Of a DNA stretch of 11,413 bases, positions 5,399-11,413 are shown in pieces. This DNA is from CAZHWR01 sp964536085. Its GTDB lineage: Bacteria > Bacillota > Clostridia > Oscillospirales > Ruminococcaceae. A program made the translations under genes and the position numbers. The stretch is from the NCBI GenBank assembly GCA_964536085.1, contig CAZHWR010000053.1, positions 1 through 11,413 of the forward strand. The letters are read 5' to 3'. Positions within the stretch are counted from its first letter, which is position 1. Every line of letters starts with the position of its first letter. A model generated the notes under the pieces. The model saw only the letters and a program-made list of their open reading frames with translations, did not search any database and had not been told where the DNA came from.

Positions 5399-6681
5399 TC
5401 TTTTGCTCCGTTGTTTGCTCCGTTGACGTCGGAGTCCTTTTTTATTATGACCGACTTTATTCGTTTGTCCTCTATGTTTGAAATTGTAACCGTCAGTCCG
5501 TGGGAGTTAAAGCTGTCGCCTTTATTCGGAATCTTTTCAAGCGTTTCAAGTACCCAAGCGGCGACAGAGGCGTTTTCGTCCTCGTTTTCCGGAGGGTCGA
5601 GCTCCAGTTCTTCAAACAGATCGGCAAAGCTCATGTCGGCGTTAACAAGATATTTGCCGTTTTCTATAGAGGTTATGTTTTCTACAATGTCGTCGTCCTC
5701 ATCCCATATATCGCCGACGAGCTCCTCCAAAATGTCTTCAAGAGTCACTATGCCGAGCGTGCCTCCGTATTGGTCGGTCACGATAGCGATGTGAAACCGT
5801 TTTTCCTGAAATTCCTCCAGGAGCTCACTGATTTTTTTCTGCGGCAGAACGAATATAGGCGGCTGGATGACCGAGCGGATATCCACATGCCGTTGGTTTA
5901 TAATATAGCTTTTAAAAAAGCTTTTTTCAAACAGTATGCCGACGATGTTGTCGATATTGTCCTCGTAAACGGGAACGCGGGAATAGCGTTCGGTCAGAAA
6001 CATATTTTTAATGTCTTCCGTGTTGCTGTTAACATCTACGGAAACGATGTCGACCCTTGGAGTAAATATGCGGTCGACAGTTATTTCGTCGAAGTCGAGC
6101 GCGCTGCGTACAAGCTCGCTTTCCTGTTCTTCCAAAACACCTTCGTTTTCAATCTCTTCAACAATAAATTTAAGCTCCTGTTCAGTGACAGACGGTTCAG
6201 GCTGCTTGCTTTTAAACAGCTTCGAGGAAAGATTTGTAAGGCATACCAGCAGTGTGGAAAGCGGAGTGAAGATTATCATAAGAAAGCTTATTATTCCTGA
6301 AAATGCGAGCGCTACCGAGTCGGGATTTGCCTTGGCGATACTCTTCGGAACAACCTCGCCGAACATCAAAACCACCAAAGTTATAACTATAGTTGAGATC
6401 CATGCGCCCGCGTTGCCGAAATAGGAGGAAAAAAGTATCGTGCCGACAGACGCGCAGGCGATGTTGACGATATTGTTTCCGATTAGGATACTCGAAAGCA
6501 TCTTGTCGTATTTTCCGGTGATTGAAATAACACGTTTTGCCGCATTGCTGCCTTTTTTTGCGGCTCGCTTAAGGCGTATGCTGTTAATGCAGGAAAAAGC
6601 GGTTTCCGCAGATGAAAAGAATGCCGACAGTATTACAAATATTATAATGGCGATCAGCAGACTTATATGGTATGCGTCCAA
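5395..6681 (-). CDS. CNNM/CorC-HlyC family membrane protein with CBS domains
   Basis: Membrane protein of the CNNM/TlyC 'hemolysin' family, now linked mainly to Mg2+ (and Co2+) efflux rather than haemolysis. The domain order in 428 residues is typical: an N-terminal DUF21/CNNM transmembrane domain (about 1-190, with helices near 5-27, 62-85, 92-115 and 128-155, SAFFSSAETAF at 19-29 and the conserved FGEVVPKSIAK around 107-117); an acidic linker; a CBS pair (about 205-330, nucleotide-binding and regulatory, with FTPRVDI and RVPVYEDNIDNIVGIL); and a CorC/HlyC C-terminal domain (about 345-420). The start is TTG at 6681, supported by AAGGAG (6694-6689) 7 bases upstream. It is the first gene of the operon. 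Why an ion exporter is coupled to sugar enzymes is not evident; it may be coincidence. Confidence 0.93.
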   Translation of the reverse strand: MDAYHISLLIAIIIFVILSAFFSSAETAFSCINSIRLKRAAKKGSNAAKRVISITGKYDKMLSSILIGNNIVNIACASVGTILFSSYFGNAGAWISTIVITLVVLMFGEVVPKSIAKANPDSVALAFSGIISFLMIIFTPLSTLLVCLTNLSSKLFKSKQPEPSVTEQELKFIVEEIENEGVLEEQESELVRSALDFDEITVDRIFTPRVDIVSVDVNSNTEDIKNMFLTERYSRVPVYEDNIDNIVGILFEKSFFKSYIINQRHVDIRSVIQPPIFVLPQKKISELLEEFQEKRFHIAIVTDQYGGTLGIVTLEDILEELVGDIWDEDDDIVENITSIENGKYLVNADMSFADLFEELELDPPENEDENASVAAWVLETLEKIPNKGDSFNSHGLTVTISNIEDKRIKSVIIKKDSDVNGANNGAKE

Positions 6682-6742
6682 TGTTTTACTCCTTTTATGG
6701 ATTATTGTGTGGCTTTGCGTGAATATGACTTATACACTAGAT

Positions 6743-6771
6743 ATGATATCAAAAGGATGGTTAAAAATCAA
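6743..6771 (-). promoter_or_regulatory. Promoter of the CNNM-epimerase-HAD operon
   Basis: The minus strand has TTGATT (6771-6766), a 17-base spacer and TATCAT (6748-6743), about 60 bases before the TTG start. No other good promoter lies between it and the palindromes at 6841. Confidence 0.6.
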
Positions 6772-6832
6772 TATAAAGAATCATAATTATTTCGCCGGGT
6801 AAAAACGCAATGATAAAAAACGCATATTTTGC

Positions 6833-6861
6833 TTTCAAACGACAAGGTTTTGTGGTATAAT
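6833..6861 (+). promoter_or_regulatory. Possible extended -10 promoter for the DUF4364 gene
   Basis: A weak -35 TTTCAA (6833-6838), a 17-base spacer and TGG-TATAAT (6853-6861), matching the extended -10 form TGnTATAAT. The -10 is inside the left arm of a perfect inverted repeat, so a protein bound there would block it. The same TGGTATAAT recurs at 6975-6983 inside the second palindrome, without a good -35. Which one drives the gene at 7078 cannot be decided here. Confidence 0.4.
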
Positions 6862-6888
6862 AACCTCAAAGAGGTTATTATACTTGTC
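6841..6888. repeat. Perfect 13-bp inverted repeat with outer arms
   Basis: GTATAATAACCTC (6855-6867) and GAGGTTATTATAC (6871-6883) are exact inverse copies separated by AAA. GACAAG (6841-6846) and CTTGTC (6883-6888) form an outer pair. No T run follows, so it does not look like a terminator. Its 29-bp symmetric core over a -10 element fits an operator; it may also be one end of a palindromic repeat element. Confidence 0.8.
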
Positions 6889-6947
6889 TGTCTATTCCTG
6901 TGGCGTGCGCCTCGCCGCTTTGGGCGCGGCAACCGGCGCAGTCGCCG

Positions 6948-6983
6948 ATTATACCATGAAGCGCTTTGCGCTCATGGTATAAT
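6948..6983. repeat. Long hairpin sharing its core with the palindrome at 6855
   Basis: ATTATACCATGAAGCGC (6948-6964) pairs with GCGCTCATGGTATAAT (6968-6983) through 16 bp with one bulged A and a TTT loop. The outer part GGTATAATAA matches the arms of the repeat at 6855-6883. Between the two palindromes lies a GC-rich stretch (6900-6945) with its own small hairpin, GCCGC-TTTGGGC-GCGGC. The base composition differs sharply from the AT-rich flanks. Confidence 0.75.
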
Positions 6984-7077
6984 AATTATAAAACTATAAA
7001 AACCATAGGTACCCGTAATATTAACAGTACTCAAATACTTACAGACGTAATCGGTAAAATCATTTTGGAGGCTCGGG

Positions 7078-7692
7078 ATGTTCGATTTTGAAACATTTGT
7101 CGCCGGCGTAGGTCCGTACGGACTTAACGACGTATATGAAATCAAAATACTAGTGTGTTATCTGCTTGATAAAGTCAAAAAGCCGTTTTCAGGCGAGGAG
7201 ATGAACACTATATTCCAAAACAGCAGTACGGTTGATTATTTTGCGCTTACAACCGCTATTGCACAGCTTGAAAAGACAGGTCATATTAAACGTGTAAAAA
7301 CCGCGGACGGAGAGGGCTTTGAGCTTATGGAGCTGGGTGCGGAGACTTCGCGTCAGCTAAATTCAACGCTTCCGTCCGCGCTCAGGGATAAGATAATCAA
7401 AGCGGCTCTGAATCTGCTTTCTGCCAGAAAGCTTTCAAAGGAAAGAGACGCTGTAATAAACAGCGTGCAGGATGGTTATGTTGTTTCCTGCGCCGTACAC
7501 GATATCGGAAGCGATCTTTTAAAAATGGATGTTTTTGCCCCGGATATGCCGAGCGCTGAGCTTATTAAAAAAGAGTTTTTGCAAAACACTCAAAACGTTT
7601 ATAAGGCGCTTATCGGAATACTTACAAAAAACAAAGACGCTGTTATAGAAGCAGCAGGAGAAACCGAAGAAAAGCAGCCGGGTGATGAATAA
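7078..7692 (+). CDS. DUF4364 family protein, probable winged-helix regulator
   Basis: A 204-residue soluble protein matching the DUF4364 family of Clostridia, in my reading of the opening F-V-A-G-V-G-P-Y-G-L and the conserved L-x-D-V-Y-E-I-K-I-L-V-C-Y-L-L. Residues about 20-90 look like a winged helix: helix 1 (EIKILVCYLLDKV), helix 2 (SGEEMNTIF), a recognition helix in VDYFALTTAIAQLEKTGHI, and a wing at KRVKTADGEGFELM. The C-terminal half (about 95-180) is alpha/beta and could serve dimerisation; the last 15 residues are charged tail. The ATG at 7078 has GGAGG at 7067-7071, 6 bases upstream. Function of the family is unknown. It precedes the SigH-like gene by 119 bases, with a weak terminator and a separate promoter in between, so they are not strictly one operon. 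Confidence 0.8.
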   Translation: MFDFETFVAGVGPYGLNDVYEIKILVCYLLDKVKKPFSGEEMNTIFQNSSTVDYFALTTAIAQLEKTGHIKRVKTADGEGFELMELGAETSRQLNSTLPSALRDKIIKAALNLLSARKLSKERDAVINSVQDGYVVSCAVHDIGSDLLKMDVFAPDMPSAELIKKEFLQNTQNVYKALIGILTKNKDAVIEAAGETEEKQPGDE

Positions 7693-7708
7693 TTTTTACT
7701 AATTTATT

Positions 7709-7730
7709 AAACACTTTTATGTGTGTTTTT
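7709..7730 (+). terminator. Weak terminator after the DUF4364 gene
   Basis: AAACAC (7709-7714) can pair with GTGTTT (7723-7728), followed by a short T stretch. The stem is AT-rich and short, so read-through into the sigma gene is likely. Confidence 0.35.
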
Positions 7731-7750
7731 GACAAATCGACAAAAAGGGG

Positions 7751-7779
7751 TTGAATTTTTGACCTTTTAAAGATATAAT
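7751..7779 (+). promoter_or_regulatory. Sigma-A type promoter of the sigma-factor gene
   Basis: TTGAAT (7751-7756), a 17-base spacer and a perfect TATAAT (7774-7779), predicting a start near 7786, about 26 bases before the ATG. A further TTGACA at 7729-7734 has no matching -10 at a normal distance. Confidence 0.75.
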
Positions 7780-7811
7780 TAATACGTTCAATCGTATTGC
7801 GGAGTGAGAAG

Positions 7812-8399
7812 ATGCAAGATAATTTTGCAGGCGGCAGTAATTTAAATGACACTGTACAAAATATTGCCGCGGCAAAACAAGGCGATAATCAGGCGATGGG
7901 AGCGTTGCTTTTTGCTTATTTTCCGATAATACGCAAAAAAGCGTCGGCAGTAAGGCTTGCGGGCATGGACGCAGACGATATTGCACAAGAAGGCTTTATC
8001 GGTCTGTTGGACGCCGTCAATGGTTATGATGAACTTAAAGGCGGAAGCTTCGCCGCGTTTGCAAACATATGTATTGATAACCGCATAAAAAAAGCAATTG
8101 CCAAAGCCAGTACTAAAAAAACCGCCGTGTTGAACAATTCGGTCAATCTGGATGAGCTTTCAAATGAAATCTCATCAAAGGATGCAGACCCGCAGAATAT
8201 CTATATTGAAAAAGAAATGTTTTTGAATCTGCAAAGACAACTCGATTTGCTTTTGTCTTCGTTTGAAAGAAACGTCCTCTCGTTATATCTGAGCGGATGC
8301 AGCTATGACGCCATGGCCAGATTACTCGGACGATCGGATAAATCAATCGACAATGCCCTGCAGCGCATAAGACGCAAGCTAAAATCAGCATCAATTTAG
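7812..8399 (+). CDS. Sigma-70 family RNA polymerase sigma factor, SigH-like
   Basis: A 195-residue alternative sigma factor. Region 2 spans about 26-98 (AMGALLFAYFPIIRKKA, then DADDIAQEGFIGLLDAV at 53-69, the core-binding and -10 contact part, and FAAFANICIDNRI). Region 4 spans about 140-190, with LDLLLSSFERNVLSLYL and the -35 binding helix-turn-helix ending in KSIDNALQRIRRKL (177-190). That last motif and DxEDIxQEGxIGL are close to B. subtilis SigH (Spo0H), which drives early sporulation and competence genes; region 3 is missing, as in SigH. It is about 20 residues shorter than SigH and could be a paralogue. The ATG at 7812, with GGAG (7801-7804) 7 bases upstream, is preferred to an in-frame TTG at 7797, which would overlap that site. 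No anti-sigma gene is adjacent. Confidence 0.88.
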   Translation: MQDNFAGGSNLNDTVQNIAAAKQGDNQAMGALLFAYFPIIRKKASAVRLAGMDADDIAQEGFIGLLDAVNGYDELKGGSFAAFANICIDNRIKKAIAKASTKKTAVLNNSVNLDELSNEISSKDADPQNIYIEKEMFLNLQRQLDLLLSSFERNVLSLYLSGCSYDAMARLLGRSDKSIDNALQRIRRKLKSASI

Positions 8400-8410
8400 A
8401 TATCCCATAT

Positions 8411-8474
8411 GGCCCAATAGCTTAAGTCAGAGCGTTGTATTTTCAAAGGTGGCGGTGCAAATCCGCCGAGGGCG
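8411..8474 (+). other. Degenerate tRNA-like structure (tRNA relic or tRNA mimic)
   Basis: Read as a tRNA, GCCC (8412-8415) pairs with GGGC (8470-8473) as positions 2-5 with 68-71. TA then stands at positions 8-9, GCTT (8420-8423) pairs with GAGC (8430-8433) as a D stem, and GGCGG (8451-8455) pairs with CCGCC (8463-8467) around the 7-base loop TGCAAAT as a T arm. The anticodon arm is wrong: at 8435-8450 only TTG/CAA can pair, and about 10 bases are missing. The acceptor ends mismatch and there is no CCA. So this is not a working tRNA. It lies 11 bases after the sigma gene and in the 5' leader of the zinc-ribbon gene, where it could be a relic or a structured leader element. Confidence 0.4.
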
Positions 8475-8508
8475 AAAAATTATTTATCCTATTAAGAGAG
8501 GTATCATT

Positions 8509-8793
8509 ATGTTTGAAGACAAAACCTTAACCTGTAAGGAATGCGGAAAAGAATTCGTTTTTACAGCCGGAGAGCAAGAGTTTTACGCTGAAAAAGGCTT
8601 TGAAAACGAACCCCAGAGATGCAAAGAGTGCCGTGACGCGAGAAAGAACGCAAGCAGAGCTCAAAGAGAAATGCACACAGCAACCTGCGCATCGTGCGGT
8701 GCGGAAGCTAAGGTTCCGTTCAAGCCCCGCGAGGATCGCCCTGTTTATTGCAGCGAATGCTTTGCAAAGATGAAAGAGGCTGAAGAGGAATGA
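8509..8793 (+). CDS. Small double zinc-ribbon protein
   Basis: A 94-residue cytoplasmic protein with two four-cysteine zinc ribbons: C9-x2-C12 with C38-x2-C41, and C60-x2-C63 with C81-x2-C84. Between them lies a basic linker, RDARKNASRAQREMH (42-56). The segments KTLTCKECGKEFVFTAGEQEFYAEKGF and FKPREDRPVYCSECF are typical of a conserved family widespread in Clostridia, annotated only as zinc-ribbon protein; nucleic-acid binding is likely but unproven. The ATG at 8509 has AGAGG (8497-8501) 7 bases upstream; an in-frame GTG at 8449 would add 20 basic residues that overlap the tRNA-like structure and is rejected. It has no clear promoter of its own and is probably co-transcribed with the sigma gene. 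Confidence 0.9.
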   Translation: MFEDKTLTCKECGKEFVFTAGEQEFYAEKGFENEPQRCKECRDARKNASRAQREMHTATCASCGAEAKVPFKPREDRPVYCSECFAKMKEAEEE

Positions 8794-8835
8794 TCCGTTA
8801 AACGGATTAATTTCAGGAATACCGAGCAAAAGAAG

Positions 8836-8880
8836 AAAATATAGCTCCGTTTATTTTTTAAACGGAGCTATATTTTATTG
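8836..8880 (+). terminator. Strong terminator after the zinc-ribbon gene
   Basis: A perfect 18-bp stem (8836-8853 with 8859-8876) with core TAGCTCCGTTTA and a TTTTT loop; it ends in TTTT on the plus strand and starts with AAAA, so it can act both ways. A smaller hairpin, ATCCG-TTAAA-CGGAT (8793-8807), overlaps the stop codon just upstream. Confidence 0.9.
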
Positions 8881-8987
8881 TAAGTATTGCACAAAATTAT
8901 CTCAGTTGTTTTTATGCGAACGCAAATGAGGTTGTTTTTTCGGTCAAATAAAGATATTTAAAACATTATTTTAACCTGATATACTTA

Positions 8988-8993
8988 TATAAT
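8988..8993 (+). promoter_or_regulatory. Possible -10 element upstream of the GH43 gene
   Basis: TATAAT at 8988-8993 within a very AT-rich tract; the expected -35 position (8965-8970, ATTATT) is poor, so the promoter would be weak or activator-dependent. Downstream, TTGCGCAA (9011-9018) is a perfect palindrome with a central CG, a form seen in LacI-family operators. The rest of 8881-9057 holds nothing else that I can support. Confidence 0.35.
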
Positions 8994-9057
8994 AATGTAA
9001 AATATTAACTTTGCGCAAGCATAAGGAATACATATTATTATAAAAAGGGTGATGTCA

Positions 9058-11413
9058 ATGTTAATCAAAAAAACAATCAAAAAAGCGCTTTTAATGATGC
9101 TTGCCGTGACAACCGGATCGCTTGGCTGTTTTTCCACCGCTGCGTACAATAACAGCGTGGATATTAAGGAAATCTACGAGGCTGTACAGCCCGGAGATGG
9201 CACATACGGTAACTGCGGCGATCCGTTTATGATGAAGTACGACGGCACGTATTATCTATATTGCTCATCCGGTAATTACGGCGGCTTTCAGGTTTGGTCG
9301 TCAAAGGATATGGTAAACTGGACGTACAGAGGAAATGCCGGGGTGGATGAAGAACGCGAGGAAATAAGCAAAGGCGCTTACGCGCCCGAGGTTACATACT
9401 GGAACGGCAAATTTTATATGTATGCTTCTTGCGGTGAACAGATTCACAGGCTTTATATGTCCGATAGTCCGGTAGGTCCGTTTAAATATGTAAATACTAT
9501 AACGTCAATCATTGACGGGAGTTTGTATATTGATGACGACGAAGCGGCAACCCGATATTTCTTTGTCGCGGGGAATGCATGCTTGAAATATACAACGCTC
9601 ACTGCTTCTATGATGAAAGCGACAAACGGATACGGAAATTTAAGCGATTATCCTGCTTTAAACATATGCAACGGCTGGACCGAGGGTCCCACGTTATTTA
9701 AACGAAACGGTAAGTATTATATGACTTACACGGGCAACCATGTTTGGTCGGACGACTACCGTATAGAATACGCGGTCGGTGATTCTGCGTTGAGCTTGGT
9801 CGAGCCTCAGGAAAATCTGCTGCTTGTAAACAGCACGGGACTGTATCGTGCGCCCGGTCATAATTCGGTCGTTATCGGTCCGAATCTTGACAGTTATTTT
9901 GCGTGCTATCATACTATGATGTATAATTCGGTCGATGATCCGAACACGGCGCGTTTTGCGCGCAAGATGAATATTGACCGCCTTGTTTTCAACGGTGATA
10001 AGATGGAAGCATGGGGCCCGACGGGATGGGAGCAGGCAGCTCCCGAAATGCCGGAATTTTACGATTATATGACTTCTGATTCGCTCAGTAAAAACTGGAC
10101 TGCCGCCGACGGTGAATTTTCATATAAAAAAGGCTATCTTGCATCTTCTGCAAACGGAATGGCGCTTGCTTTTGCAAGCTATAAAACAGAAGACGATTAC
10201 TCAGCGGAATTTGACTTCCGTATCGCGACCAGGGGCGATGACGGCAAAGCGGGCGCGGTCGTTTCGTATACCGATGAAAACAACTATGCTTACGCATATG
10301 TTTCGCCCAAGGAAAACAAGCTGTATTTAGATATGATAATCGATGGAAATAAAACTACCGATTCGGCAAATCTTCCTGTAGATAATGTTTACAACGCAAA
10401 CACACTGCACAAGCTTACTGTTAAAAAATCGGGCTCGCAGTTTGATATAGGGCTTGATGATCGTTATCTTATTTCTAAAACAGATGAAAGCGAAACGCTC
10501 GGCGCAGGTCTTGCGGGCATGAAAACCCAAAACTGTCTTGCTTATTACAGCTTTGCTGCGCTCAGCTCGGCGGTCTACGGCTCGGGTGAGGTAAGAGCGG
10601 AAAAGCCCACGGGCTATGCGATGGACGCGGTGCTGGCTAATGAGACCAGCCGAGAATTTGCCACAGAAAAAATTAAAGACTCCAAGGCTTCCTGTTACAG
10701 CAATTATGTGACCGACGTTGCCGAAAACGATAGCTTGACTTATATAATCAATCCTGAGAAAACAGGATACTATGAAGCGTCGTTTAAAGCGAAAAGCGCA
10801 AACGGTGCAAAAGCAGATCTGATTTTAGACGGCGAGACGGTCGCTCATGACGTCGAAATAGGAAGTTCTGAAAGCTTTGAGTATTCGATATCGGATAAAT
10901 TTCTTGTTTATTCAGACTCAAGCAAATTTAAAATTAAAGTTACCGAAGGCAATTTGGATTTGTATTCGGTCACGCTTGAGCTTACCGATTCCGTTGCTCC
11001 AGGAACAGAAAGCGATATGACCTTTAAAACATGGGAGGGTACATGGGTCAAATCGGGTGCGTCGTATACCGGACGCAACAGTTCCACCTTCGGGCTTATG
11101 TCATACGGAAGCGAGCGTTATGCTGATTACACCTTCTCGGCAGATGTTACCCGTACATCGGGTGCGGATACAGGGGTAATGGTGCGGCTGAAGTATGCGA
11201 CTACTACTGCGGATTTGGTAAATGGCGTCGGCGGCGGAAGCCAGGGAAATCCAAATTATCATTACGGATATTATGTCAAACTGACAAGCTCGCAGCTTGT
11301 TCTGGAAAAGCGCATGTTTGATTGCAGCGTGCTCAAGTCGAAAGCGATGTCCTTTAAAAACAATACGACATATAACGTCAAGGTTACATGCGAAGGTAAT
11401 AATATCAGCGTGT
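9058..11413 (+). CDS. Secreted multidomain glycoside hydrolase family 43 protein (3' partial)
   Basis: The frame is open from ATG 9058 (AAAGGGTGATG just upstream) to the right edge, 785 codons. Residues 1-29 form a Sec signal peptide (KKTIKK, a hydrophobic core, then STAA); a cysteine at 24 leaves a lipoprotein possible, but the lipobox SLGC is poor. Residues about 45-340 are a GH43 five-bladed propeller, the family of arabinofuranosidases and xylosidases acting on hemicellulose. The likely catalytic set is D55 (GDPF, base), D153 (IDGSLYIDDD, pKa modulator) and E209 (EGPTLFKRNGKYYMTYTG, acid), with H268 in APGHNS. Then come a jelly-roll domain (about 342-505, concanavalin/DUF1080-like), a probable CBM6/35-like beta-sandwich (about 520-645, TGYYEASFKAKSANGAKADLILDG) and a second jelly-roll starting near 655, cut by the window. 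Substrate cannot be fixed from sequence. Confidence 0.9.
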   Translation, partial: MLIKKTIKKALLMMLAVTTGSLGCFSTAAYNNSVDIKEIYEAVQPGDGTYGNCGDPFMMKYDGTYYLYCSSGNYGGFQVWSSKDMVNWTYRGNAGVDEEREEISKGAYAPEVTYWNGKFYMYASCGEQIHRLYMSDSPVGPFKYVNTITSIIDGSLYIDDDEAATRYFFVAGNACLKYTTLTASMMKATNGYGNLSDYPALNICNGWTEGPTLFKRNGKYYMTYTGNHVWSDDYRIEYAVGDSALSLVEPQENLLLVNSTGLYRAPGHNSVVIGPNLDSYFACYHTMMYNSVDDPNTARFARKMNIDRLVFNGDKMEAWGPTGWEQAAPEMPEFYDYMTSDSLSKNWTAADGEFSYKKGYLASSANGMALAFASYKTEDDYSAEFDFRIATRGDDGKAGAVVSYTDENNYAYAYVSPKENKLYLDMIIDGNKTTDSANLPVDNVYNANTLHKLTVKKSGSQFDIGLDDRYLISKTDESETLGAGLAGMKTQNCLAYYSFAALSSAVYGSGEVRAEKPTGYAMDAVLANETSREFATEKIKDSKASCYSNYVTDVAENDSLTYIINPEKTGYYEASFKAKSANGAKADLILDGETVAHDVEIGSSESFEYSISDKFLVYSDSSKFKIKVTEGNLDLYSVTLELTDSVAPGTESDMTFKTWEGTWVKSGASYTGRNSSTFGLMSYGSERYADYTFSADVTRTSGADTGVMVRLKYATTTADLVNGVGGGSQGNPNYHYGYYVKLTSSQLVLEKRMFDCSVLKSKAMSFKNNTTYNVKVTCEGNNISV

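Noticed and set aside
5500..6300. 266-residue plus-strand ORF opposite the CNNM gene
   Set aside because: It is a shadow of the strongly supported CNNM/CBS gene on the other strand and shows no RBS or family motif.
6855..6883. Palindrome as an intrinsic terminator
   Set aside because: There is no T run on either side (TTGTCTG on the plus strand, CACAAAAC on the minus strand), and no gene ends next to it.
7797..7811. Upstream in-frame TTG start for the sigma factor
   Set aside because: It would place the GGAG ribosome-binding site inside the coding sequence and leave the TTG with none; the ATG at 7812 has ideal spacing.
8449..8475. Cobalamin riboswitch suggested by GGTGCAAATCC
   Set aside because: The motif resembles part of the B12 riboswitch core, but the other conserved boxes (including GCCACTG) are absent and the gene downstream is a zinc-ribbon protein.

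Overview
The window looks like chromosomal DNA of an anaerobic low-to-mid GC Firmicute, most likely class Clostridia (Oscillospiraceae/Ruminococcaceae-like). The basis is the gene families present (DUF1292, DUF4364, a SigH-type sigma factor, a two-ribbon zinc protein), strong GGAGG Shine-Dalgarno sites, frequent TTG starts and sigma-A type promoters. A secreted multidomain GH43 glycosidase at the right edge suggests a plant-fibre degrader. Genus cannot be told from the sequence alone.

Layout. (1) 1-320: the C-terminal end of a lysine-rich repeat protein and its terminator. (2) 321-1320: a decayed ABC-transporter membrane domain (start at 619, two frameshifts, no ATPase domain), closed by a strong bidirectional terminator. 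(3) 1318-2657, minus strand: tcdA (tRNA ct6A cyclisation), a ~250-nt structured RNA with its own promoter and terminator that I interpret as 6S RNA (ssrS), and an acidic DUF1292 protein with a clear promoter. (4) 2658-3733: about 1 kb almost without genes, containing a near-consensus plus-strand promoter in front of a 19-codon ORF, three related ribosome-binding/leader motifs and several hairpins. (5) 3734-6681, minus strand: a tightly coupled three-gene operon (CNNM/CorC-type CBS transporter, aldose-1-epimerase-like protein, Cof-type HAD phosphatase) with a promoter at 6743-6771 and a shared terminator at 3636-3675. (6) 6682-7077: an intergenic region with two strong palindromes that share the core GGTATAATAA. 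(7) 7078-8880, plus strand: DUF4364 winged-helix protein, SigH-like sigma factor with its own promoter, a degenerate tRNA-like structure, a double zinc-ribbon protein, then an 18-bp-stem terminator. (8) 9058-11413: a large secreted GH43 enzyme running off the window.

Together this is mostly housekeeping and regulatory DNA (tRNA modification, a probable polymerase-binding RNA, a sigma factor, ion and sugar metabolism) next to a carbohydrate-degradation locus. The least explained parts are the 2.8-3.6 kb region, the palindromes at 6.84-6.98 kb and the tRNA-like element at 8.41-8.47 kb. I saw no CRISPR array, insertion sequence, prophage or defence system.
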